DNA of 64,000 bases, taken from Bacteroidales bacterium. GTDB taxonomy: Bacteria > Bacteroidota > Bacteroidia > Bacteroidales > F082. A model generated the notes under the pieces. That model saw only the letters and a program-made list of their open reading frames with translations. It was not told where the DNA came from and did not search any database. Shown one piece after another: positions 1 through 7,808 of the stretch (position 1 is its first letter; every line of letters begins with the position of its first letter). The stretch spans positions 1 through 64,000 of the forward strand of contig JAILBC010000006.1 in the NCBI GenBank assembly GCA_024681295.1, written 5' to 3'. Made by a program: the position numbers and the translations under genes.

Positions 1-153
1 GGCAGGCAATTCCTTAAGAAGCTCAGGAAGCAACTTCGGGTCGGAGTAATTGGGGTTGAAGCCCCGTGTAGCCACACGATGAGTAACCGTCCCCTTATCC
101 AGGACGATCCAATCGGTTTTGGTGGAGCCGGCGTCGACGAGTAACGTAGCCAT
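1..153 (-). CDS. N-terminus of BadF/BadG/BcrA/BcrD-type (N-acetylglucosamine kinase-like) ATPase, truncated by window edge
   Basis: Reverse complement reads MATLLVDAGSTKTDWIVLDKGTVTHRVATRGFNPNYSDPKLLPELLKELPA; the DAGSTKTDW phosphate-binding motif is typical of this family. Confidence 0.75.
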   Translation of the reverse strand, partial: MATLLVDAGSTKTDWIVLDKGTVTHRVATRGFNPNYSDPKLLPELLKELPA

Positions 154-154
154 A

Positions 155-1795
155 TTATTGCTTGACGATTAAGACCTTGACGGGCATCAAGCCGGAGCTG
201 TGGATGTCGATAAGGCGTTGGAGGCGTAGTTGGATGGATTCGAGGTCGAGGCCAGGGTTGACTTCCGAGACGAAAGCGACCAAGGTACGTGAACCCTCAT
301 CGTTAGCCACTTCGACACGGTTCACACTACCGATGTCGTAGCGATACAGTTCTTTGACGCAGAATGACTTCAGATCGGAACGGGTCACGATTTTATCGTT
401 GGTTAGCGCATAGTAATGCGAAAGCATCTTGCGCTCATCGTCGTTGGTCACCTCGTCGCGGCCGCCGCTGGAACGGGTGAGCAGGCGAGTCTGGCCCAGG
501 TCAAAGTCGCTCGGGACGGCCATCACATGAGCTCCGACTTCAATATCATTGCCTTTGGCTCCGTCAGTATAAAGGGCGGTCAGCGGAATGGAGACCTCCA
601 CCTTGGCATCTTCCTTCAGCAATGCATAGACTCCAGTCTTGGGCGTTCCATTCTTCTTTACCGCTGCAATGATATCCTTGAGCAGTACCTTCAGTTTGCG
701 CATCTTGTCGCCGTCTTGCAGCGACGGGATAGCTTGGTAAGCGTAAAAGTCGGTGGAATTCTTCTTTTGCAAGGTGTCAGCCAACTTCAGCAATTCGCTA
801 AGGCCGAAGCGTTCGCAGCCGTAACGACGAAGAATGAACTTGTCGGCCTCTTCCACGGTGTCGTACTCCCCTACCAAATTCATGAAGAAGTCGCCATCAT
901 CGGCAATCTTCACGGTAGGCTCCGAAGGCGTCAGCGCAAACTGTCTCTTGTTGACATTAACCACAGGGAAAGCGTTGATGCAGATGTTGTTGACATCGAT
1001 GTTCTTGCTCTTCAGCCCTTCAAAATCAAGGGTGAGTTCCACGGTGCCTTGACTCAAGATGATGGGTGTATAGGGATCGGCCATATAATACGGTACGCCG
1101 GTCTCCGCCCAGAGGTCGAACCATTGCTCGTTGGTACCGAAGGCCAGTGACTTGTTGTAGATGAGGTTCCAGAACGAGAAATCGGTATTCATCGGGAAGC
1201 GGTCATACTCCCAGGGACTGATCAAGGGGACTTCCTTGTCGCCATAGTGCATGGTCACATCGTCGAACTCCAGGTTTCTAAAGAGGAATCCCACACCGCC
1301 CAGCACGGTACGCTCATCGCTCACCTCGAGGGTCAAATTGCATCTGCCGTCAAACATCTGGGTGAACGAGGTGACTGTTGCGCCAATGATGTTCGATTCG
1401 AACAAAGGACAGAAGTTGATATTGTTGCTGCTATGGAAAGTCTCTTTCATTACAGTAAAAACAGAATCCTCCCCAACCAGACAGCGTGCTGGGTTGCCTG
1501 GAGCTTTGGCAGTGCACATCATGGCGACCGAAGGGGTGGCCTTGAGCAGATGGTAGGGCAGCATTTGTTCCTCGAGCTCGCTTACCATGCCTGTACGGAA
1601 GCGCTCGATATCGTTTTCAATCTGGTATTCCTGATAGGCCAATGCCGTGATCAGCAGCGACACCAGCGGGTCTTTGTCCATCCCGTACAAAGGCGAATTG
1701 GGGTTATCTTTCTCCCATTGGCCTTCCCGGGCCCAGAGTGCGAAAACTTTATTACGCAACTCAACGATTCTGTTTTTGATATCGTCGTTATTCAT
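155..1795 (-). CDS. tssF: T6SS baseplate subunit TssF, copy 1
   Basis: 546 aa; LRNKVFALWAREGQWEKDNPNSPLYGMDKDPLVSLLITALAYQEYQIENDIERF...LEEQMLPY N-terminus typical of TssF/VasA; last gene of a GKEF module. Confidence 0.85.
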   Translation of the reverse strand: MNNDDIKNRIVELRNKVFALWAREGQWEKDNPNSPLYGMDKDPLVSLLITALAYQEYQIENDIERFRTGMVSELEEQMLPYHLLKATPSVAMMCTAKAPGNPARCLVGEDSVFTVMKETFHSSNNINFCPLFESNIIGATVTSFTQMFDGRCNLTLEVSDERTVLGGVGFLFRNLEFDDVTMHYGDKEVPLISPWEYDRFPMNTDFSFWNLIYNKSLAFGTNEQWFDLWAETGVPYYMADPYTPIILSQGTVELTLDFEGLKSKNIDVNNICINAFPVVNVNKRQFALTPSEPTVKIADDGDFFMNLVGEYDTVEEADKFILRRYGCERFGLSELLKLADTLQKKNSTDFYAYQAIPSLQDGDKMRKLKVLLKDIIAAVKKNGTPKTGVYALLKEDAKVEVSIPLTALYTDGAKGNDIEVGAHVMAVPSDFDLGQTRLLTRSSGGRDEVTNDDERKMLSHYYALTNDKIVTRSDLKSFCVKELYRYDIGSVNRVEVANDEGSRTLVAFVSEVNPGLDLESIQLRLQRLIDIHSSGLMPVKVLIVKQ

Positions 1796-1798
1796 GGC

Positions 1799-2266
1799 TT
1801 ACCAGATTTTTATTTTTCTGAGAAAGTTATAAGGGGTCTCGTAACCGTCATCGATAACACCTGCAACGGAGATTAAAAGCACGGTACCGCGGAGGAGGAA
1901 GTCCATGCCAACTTGCACGTTTTTCAGACGTTGCTCATATTGTACAATGGTATCTCTGAGATGCTCTGCAAAGGTATTCGTATTGATGCTGGACCCCGCT
2001 ATTTTGTATTTGCGCATAGGATCCTCAATAGATTCTATGAGATCCTTCCTCCTTTTACGCTGTGTTTGAAGGAAAGTGCCAGTTTCGGGACTGTAGATTT
2101 CAAAGCGATAGTCCTCCAGTGAAAAACCGAAGTCTTCGTCAGCTTTGAAGCTATCCTTGGCCGAAGTGATCAGCAGATCGAGGAATGCATCGATCGAACG
2201 CTTCATGCCATCCTGTTTAAGGACGACATTGGTCTTTTTCATTATGATGGGTCGCTTGACGTACAT
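1799..2266 (-). CDS. tssE: T6SS baseplate subunit TssE (gp25-like), copy 1
   Basis: 155 aa between TssK and TssF; paralogous to 14479-14958 (SIDAFLDLLITS...DEDFGFSLEDYRFE / SIDNFLRFLISS...DEELGFCLEDFRYE). Confidence 0.75.
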   Translation of the reverse strand: MYVKRPIIMKKTNVVLKQDGMKRSIDAFLDLLITSAKDSFKADEDFGFSLEDYRFEIYSPETGTFLQTQRKRRKDLIESIEDPMRKYKIAGSSINTNTFAEHLRDTIVQYEQRLKNVQVGMDFLLRGTVLLISVAGVIDDGYETPYNFLRKIKIW

Positions 2267-2276
2267 AGCGGTTCAA

Positions 2277-3206
2277 TTAAAGGATGGGGCACTCGGGTTC
2301 AGGTTCGGGTTCAGGTTCAGGTTCAGGCTCGGGCTCAGGCTCGGGTTCAGGCTCGGGTTCAGGCTCGGGCTCTTGTTTTACAACTTGTTGATATTCAATA
2401 ATTTCTATAGTTGGTAGTATCTCGTAGGCCTTGATGAGAAAGCCACAGACCTGCGTTAGGAACAACTGGATGTCATAAGGATTATAGGCTGCAATCTGAA
2501 TCGGTTCTTCCGCAATAACGTATGAAAGCATGCGGACAAAACGGCGGCAGAGTGTCACAAACGTGCTTGGCTTCTGGTACTTATCAACGCACTCCATCTC
2601 TTCGGCCAGCATCCGCATCATGTCGTGGTTGCGGAGAAAACTGAACTTTTCATAGCTAGTAATTTGACGTACCAACTGAAGCATGGCCTTGATCATCTCA
2701 CCGAGGATGTTTGAGTCAGCAATGGTCATGACTGGAACAATATAGTCGTCTTGCAGTTTCCAGTCGCCGTTTTCACGGATGACCTTGGCGATGGGTATGG
2801 TGCCAGGCAGTGCTTTGAGGCTCCGCAGGCCGAATTCAACTTCATTGGCAACGAAAGGCACCTCGTCAATTTCATATTCCCGTTCCTTGTCGGAGGGACA
2901 AACGGCAAGATAGCAACTATCGGTCTGGCCTGAGAGAGAGAGTTGCTGTTCAAATCCACCTTTGACGTCCACAAGGCCACCATCTTGCAGCAAGGCATGG
3001 CATTCCACCTCCCCGATGCTAAGCGTTTCACCTTCCATACTCACCCCTGCTTTGAAAGCCATCCCAGAAATCAACCCGAACTGTTGCGAGGCCTGCACTT
3101 TGCGCAGCAGTTGACGGTATTCGGCCAGTTGGCTCTCTAAATGGATGAAGGTCTCTGGGAGAAGCTCCATCCCGGTGTTCCATTTGATTCTGATGTCCTT
3201 GTTCAT
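2277..3206 (-). CDS. tssK: T6SS baseplate subunit TssK, copy 1, with (Glu-Pro)n C-terminal tail
   Basis: 309 aa; NKDIRIKWNTGMELLPETFIHLESQLAEYRQLLRKV...; start overlaps the TssG stop; C-terminal EP repeat. Confidence 0.8.
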   Translation of the reverse strand: MNKDIRIKWNTGMELLPETFIHLESQLAEYRQLLRKVQASQQFGLISGMAFKAGVSMEGETLSIGEVECHALLQDGGLVDVKGGFEQQLSLSGQTDSCYLAVCPSDKEREYEIDEVPFVANEVEFGLRSLKALPGTIPIAKVIRENGDWKLQDDYIVPVMTIADSNILGEMIKAMLQLVRQITSYEKFSFLRNHDMMRMLAEEMECVDKYQKPSTFVTLCRRFVRMLSYVIAEEPIQIAAYNPYDIQLFLTQVCGFLIKAYEILPTIEIIEYQQVVKQEPEPEPEPEPEPEPEPEPEPEPEPEPECPIL

Positions 3207-3982
3207 AGTTCAGGTTGTTTACGGGGTTTGTTGCCAAGGGTGGCGTTATAGTCGAGTAATAGTTTATTGGGACCTTCCATGCGGTCATCGCGCTCGAAAT
3301 CGCGCACTTTAAAGTCACATTGCAGTTCGAAAGGAACGAACCATTCCTCCACGAAATGGAAGAAAGACTCCATCTCATCGAGGTAGCTCAAAAAGGCTTT
3401 ACGATCCAAGTTAGAGCGGTTGACAATGAAGCGCACACGGTTTTCAGTGAGCTTATAATCGGTCTTATAGCCCAGAATGAGTGTGATGTATTTGCACAAG
3501 AAACGGTAGTCGCCTCTAAGATGAGCAGCCTGAGGCAGCATAATCGCCATCTGGCGAATATATGGGTTGTGTTCCTCGGAGAAGTCTTCCCCAGTGAATG
3601 TTTGGAGCAATAGCTCGTTTTTCCCGGCCAAGGTCCTGTTAAGCTTGTGTTCAAGAGCGAGCGAATGGTTGAAATATGACGAATCGAATGGCAACAGGGC
3701 TGTCTTGATGCGTTCTACCCGATTCCTAAGCACATTGTCGGTCCACTCAAAATCCTTGGCTTCGACGCCTAAAAGCTCTTCACCAGTGAAAAACAGTCTG
3801 TTAGGCAGGATCTCATAAAGGCCATCGCGCGAAAGTTCCACACAGGCCTCCTCTGGACTGCAAGAACGGAGGTCTTCGGCGTAGTCTCTGGAGAAGATAC
3901 CTTTTGTCCGCACCACCCATTCTTTCTGCGAGGGATGGGTCACCGACAACCATGTTTCCGCTTTGATTCCGTTGCGTTCCAT
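3203..3982 (-). CDS. tssG: T6SS baseplate subunit TssG, copy 1
   Basis: 259 aa; paralogous to 15889-16668, same position in the GKEF module. Confidence 0.75.
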   Translation of the reverse strand: MERNGIKAETWLSVTHPSQKEWVVRTKGIFSRDYAEDLRSCSPEEACVELSRDGLYEILPNRLFFTGEELLGVEAKDFEWTDNVLRNRVERIKTALLPFDSSYFNHSLALEHKLNRTLAGKNELLLQTFTGEDFSEEHNPYIRQMAIMLPQAAHLRGDYRFLCKYITLILGYKTDYKLTENRVRFIVNRSNLDRKAFLSYLDEMESFFHFVEEWFVPFELQCDFKVRDFERDDRMEGPNKLLLDYNATLGNKPRKQPEL

Positions 3983-6900
3983 CAGATTCTATCCTTTTCT
4001 ATATAAGTGAATATTGTTTTTCCAATACGGAACGAATTGCCGTGCTTTAGTCTGATGACCTGGTTGGTACTTAGCACCTTGTAATAAGGCACGTCATTTT
4101 CGATGTAGACTTCGGCAATGACACCGTCGAGTCCCTCGGTATTGTCCCAGTCCATGTCGATATAGCAACGGTCGGAACGTCCTATGGTGACCACCCGGTA
4201 GCCTCCGGTACGGTTCATCCACTTGTAGATGGCCACATCGCGGCTCTTGAGGTTGCCTTCGATATGGAGGAAGTAGCATTTTGAAACGTGTTCGTGAAGG
4301 GCGATGCAGGCATAGAGTCCGCCAGCAAACACCATAACGCCGATGAGACAAAGCAGACTGGCCAACAGGCCGATGTAATGGAATTCGAAGTTGCTGCCAT
4401 CGAAACTGAACATGTAGAGGATGACGAATCCGAGCATGGCAAACAGAAAACCGCATAATATGGCACGTTTCACCGGCACGGCAGTGCGGTAGGCAATCAC
4501 GAAGCCTACACCGGCACCCATCAGCAGCCAAGGAACGATATCGACAAGGAAGTTGTTGTAGTCTTTCCCCGTAGCCAGCGCAATCCAACCGCCAATAAAG
4601 AAAGCGATAAATCCAATCAGGAAACCACAAATAGCACGAAGTAGGATGATGCCCACCCGACCGGGGGTCTTCTTGCGGCGCTCCACAAACCAAGAGGCGA
4701 CCAAGGTAACGATGAAACCGACGATGGAGCCAAAAAACAGCATGTCGTGGATCTTTTCGACGAAGGCATTGCCCGATGTGTCAAGACCAACCTTTTCGGA
4801 GAGCATCACCATATCACTAATCAGGTCATAGAACAGGTGATTGTGGGTGGTAAGACGGAACACCAACCAGCTGACGAGGCCAGCAAACAAACCTGCCATG
4901 AGCCACTTCAGGAAATGCGGTGCATTGCGGGGATCCCAACGATGGTCCTCGTTGTAAAAATAGTTGCCGTTGTCGCATTCCTTGCCGAACTCGGGACACT
5001 GGTGGCCGTTCTCCTTCCAGCAGTCATAGTGCATGGTATGCTCGCAGCGTGTCACAATCTCGTCGCCAGGTTGGAAAGCCTCCTTGCAGTAGTAGCACTT
5101 CTGCCCCACGTAGTCGCTCGCCTTGGTAGGCAACGGGTTGGCGCGCTCGAAGCGTTTCACATAACATCTTCTGAATCTCTTGTATTTGATTCGTGGGAAG
5201 GTAATACGGAACAGGAGATACAACAGTCCCAACAAGATCAGCGCGATGAGAAGGCATTGCCCGATGGTCATAAGTTGCTGATGGAGGCTGTCGTGGACTC
5301 GTACAGGGTCGATCAACGAGCCTTTGGTGAAAGAACGTGAGCCAAAAGCGTCAATATCGTCCTGTTGCAAGTAGGCATAGAGGGTAATCTTCTGGCCATC
5401 GTAGAGTTTTTCGGAAAGATTGGTAATGACCATGCGGTAGTCCATAGCCTTCGGATCGGGATGCATAATCAAATCCTCCTTCAGACTCTGGAAGTCGTAT
5501 TCCGGATAGAAATGGTCACCGTCCTTCGACACGTATTGCACCTCGCTACGGAAGTCGTCTTTGATGAAGTTGTCACCGAAAAACACGTATTTCACTTGCG
5601 TCTTACCACGCAGTTCCTCTTCCGAGATCAGGGTCATCTTGATGCGGAAGAAGTCCTCTCCTCCGATGTAGGTGCCGTCGTCATTCTTGTAGACGCCGTT
5701 GGTCAGCACAAGGATGACTTTTTTAGTGTCGTTTTTCAGGTTGGCATTGTAGTCCACCTCAGGATAGAAGTCGTGATTGTCGCTTTTGGAGCATTCCTCC
5801 ATCACGGATGCCAGTGCCTTATAGAGGAACTTTCCGTTGGTGGAGGGTATGTTGAAGCAGGTGTCGAGCCATTGGGTCAACTGATAGAAATCACGTATCT
5901 CTGCGGTCGGGGTACGTGGCTCATCCATGGCGGCAATGTAGAAATGGGCCTTGGGAAAGCCTTGGAAAATCTCGGTGATGGCTTGGCGTTGGGCTTGCAG
6001 CTGTTCGGGGGTGACAGAACGGTCGGCCAGCACGATGAGCGAGTAGTTGTCCGCAGCGTAATCGGGATCGTAGTTGCGGATGTCGAGAACATCGACCAAC
6101 GTAGTGCCTGAGTTGTTGCCATTATAGCCAGTCTCGGAAATGCTGACGGACTCTTTCTTGACAGTGCCGAGGTTGAGTTTATGGCCGTTGTCCACCACCT
6201 TGAAGTCGACAAACACGGTGTCGAGTCCAGGCTGGTAACGGGGATAGTCGAGCACAATCTCTTGGGCATGTAGCAGCGGGGCAAGGAACAGCAGCAACAA
6301 GATGGTGAGCACTGGGGCGTCGTCGTTGCCCATGAGTTTGTTCATCTGCTGTTGGGCTTGTTTCGACATCTTCTTGGCTTTCACCTTGGTGCGCAGGGTA
6401 TTGATGACGAGGAAAAGAGCAAGGGCCACCATGACGATACGGAAGGCGGATTCATAGAGCTTGTCCATGGAACGGCATTCAAGTTCTTCGATTTCCTCGT
6501 TATATTGCTCGATGTTTTGCCAAAGTTGTTGCATTGTCGGGTCTTCCATCAGGCTCTTCTGAGCTTCGCTGTCGGACGAGGCTTTCAGGTAGGCTCGGGT
6601 GGCTTTTTTCTTGACGATGGCCAGCGAGTCGGGCTGTTTGTTTTCGGCGAACCCCTCCCCTTGTTCTTTCAGTTGTCCGAGTTGTACGATGGTCTGCTGG
6701 AATCGGTCCATCAGGTTGTCGTAGTCGTGTTGCCGTTCGTGATCGTCCTGAAGGCTCTCGATACGTTTCTGGATGGTGTAGTAGGTGTGGTTGCAGAGGT
6801 CGTAGGTATCGTAAAGCGGGCTATCTTTGGCGACGATGGCGGCAAACGATTTCAGGCGGTTGCCGGCTTCCTGGAACTCGTAATCGTAGTTGGCGATGTC

Positions 6901-7044
6901 GTCGTAGGTCTGGATACTGTTGTTGAGGCTGTTGAGGTCGCTCAGCAGGGTGTTGAGGTTGATCTCCAGGGAATTGTCTTCTTCTTCCTGAGGGAAGGCC
7001 AGGAATGGGAGGAACAGCAATATCAATAGAATGATTCTTTTCAT
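3982..7044 (-). CDS. Fusion protein: coiled-coil/TM module + vWA-like periplasmic domain + RING-H2-like zinc finger + about 6 TM + C-terminal FHA-like domain (putative membrane E3, copy 1)
   Basis: 1020 aa. Signal peptide MKRIILLILLFLPFLAFPQ; second hydrophobic signal-like segment APVLTILLLLFLAPLLHAQ about residue 245; RING-like CYYCKEAFQPGDEIVTRCEHTMHYDCWKENGHQCPEFGKEC; C-terminus YRVVTIGRSDRCYIDMDW...YYKVLSTNQVIRLKHGNSFRIGKTIFTYIEKD is FHA-like. Confidence 0.7.
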   Translation of the reverse strand: MKRIILLILLFLPFLAFPQEEEDNSLEINLNTLLSDLNSLNNSIQTYDDIANYDYEFQEAGNRLKSFAAIVAKDSPLYDTYDLCNHTYYTIQKRIESLQDDHERQHDYDNLMDRFQQTIVQLGQLKEQGEGFAENKQPDSLAIVKKKATRAYLKASSDSEAQKSLMEDPTMQQLWQNIEQYNEEIEELECRSMDKLYESAFRIVMVALALFLVINTLRTKVKAKKMSKQAQQQMNKLMGNDDAPVLTILLLLFLAPLLHAQEIVLDYPRYQPGLDTVFVDFKVVDNGHKLNLGTVKKESVSISETGYNGNNSGTTLVDVLDIRNYDPDYAADNYSLIVLADRSVTPEQLQAQRQAITEIFQGFPKAHFYIAAMDEPRTPTAEIRDFYQLTQWLDTCFNIPSTNGKFLYKALASVMEECSKSDNHDFYPEVDYNANLKNDTKKVILVLTNGVYKNDDGTYIGGEDFFRIKMTLISEEELRGKTQVKYVFFGDNFIKDDFRSEVQYVSKDGDHFYPEYDFQSLKEDLIMHPDPKAMDYRMVITNLSEKLYDGQKITLYAYLQQDDIDAFGSRSFTKGSLIDPVRVHDSLHQQLMTIGQCLLIALILLGLLYLLFRITFPRIKYKRFRRCYVKRFERANPLPTKASDYVGQKCYYCKEAFQPGDEIVTRCEHTMHYDCWKENGHQCPEFGKECDNGNYFYNEDHRWDPRNAPHFLKWLMAGLFAGLVSWLVFRLTTHNHLFYDLISDMVMLSEKVGLDTSGNAFVEKIHDMLFFGSIVGFIVTLVASWFVERRKKTPGRVGIILLRAICGFLIGFIAFFIGGWIALATGKDYNNFLVDIVPWLLMGAGVGFVIAYRTAVPVKRAILCGFLFAMLGFVILYMFSFDGSNFEFHYIGLLASLLCLIGVMVFAGGLYACIALHEHVSKCYFLHIEGNLKSRDVAIYKWMNRTGGYRVVTIGRSDRCYIDMDWDNTEGLDGVIAEVYIENDVPYYKVLSTNQVIRLKHGNSFRIGKTIFTYIEKDRI

Positions 7045-7056
7045 TTTAATCTTGTT

Positions 7057-7371
7057 TTATCCGGCGATGGGGTCAGGAACGACGTCGAGGGTGTCACCGT
7101 TTTGGATGGCGTAGTCCGACATGCGCATATGAGTCTTGCCGATGCGGGGTTGCAGGATGATGCATTGTCCGGTGGCCTCGTCCATTTTCCCGAAGTAGTA
7201 TTCTGTCGGGGTGAAGTCGATCATCTCGGGCAGGTTGAAGAAGCGTTTGCCTTCTTTGTCGGCTGCGTTTTTAAGGCTATTCATCAGTTGTTCCATCTCG
7301 TAGTTGGGATCGGAGATCTTGAACTTGATGGATTTGTTGCGATAGCGAATATGAACGTAAAAGTCTTCCAT
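7057..7371 (-). CDS. Ubiquitin-like beta-grasp protein, copy 1 (104 aa, ends ..PDPIAG)
   Basis: MEDFYVHIRYRNKSIKFKISDPNYEMEQLMNSL...NGDTLDVVPDPIAG; gap-free alignment to 25766-26080 (62 of 104 identical, counted by eye); ORF-track start (7440) is probably too long because the paralogue begins at MEDF. Confidence 0.75.
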   Translation of the reverse strand: MEDFYVHIRYRNKSIKFKISDPNYEMEQLMNSLKNAADKEGKRFFNLPEMIDFTPTEYYFGKMDEATGQCIILQPRIGKTHMRMSDYAIQNGDTLDVVPDPIAG

Positions 7372-7391
7372 GGTTATATTGTATTTATCTT

Positions 7392-7772
7392 TTATATATG
7401 TCCAGAATTCACAAAGTCGATCACCCCACCCCACATGCACATCAGTTTACTGGTGTTGGTGAGTGTTGGGAAGTTTTGGGTGAGCACAAGGGGATCGCCA
7501 GGCACCCAAGGGGCTGTGGTAACGGGCATGCAAGGCATCGGCGTGAGTACACCGTAGGCTGCCGAGGTGGCTGAAGCGACGGTAGGATTGGCCAATGACC
7601 GGCACATGCCGAAACTGGGGATATTGACCATAGGTTTAAAGTCCATGATATTGGCAATGAACTTCCCTTGTATGGATGAGAGGCGTGGAGTGACCACGAG
7701 GGGTGCCGGGGTCATCCCCATGCTACATTTCATTGTAGCGCCCATACAAACTTTAGTTGCGTCGGTTGGCAT
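7392..7772 (-). CDS. DUF4280 PAAR-like spike-tip protein, copy 1
   Basis: 126 aa; VCMGATMKCSMGMTPAPLVV...GMCRSLANPTVASATSAAYGVLTPMPCMPVTTAPWVPG; directly downstream of VgrG. Confidence 0.85.
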   Translation of the reverse strand: MPTDATKVCMGATMKCSMGMTPAPLVVTPRLSSIQGKFIANIMDFKPMVNIPSFGMCRSLANPTVASATSAAYGVLTPMPCMPVTTAPWVPGDPLVLTQNFPTLTNTSKLMCMWGGVIDFVNSGHI

Positions 7773-7808
7773 ATCCTTCTTTTTTTGAGGTTATAGGTTG
7801 TTGTTGAA

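Noticed and set aside
7372-7440. 23-residue N-terminal extension of Ubl copy 1
   Set aside because: Overlaps the DUF4280 gene and is absent from the paralogue, which starts at MEDF.
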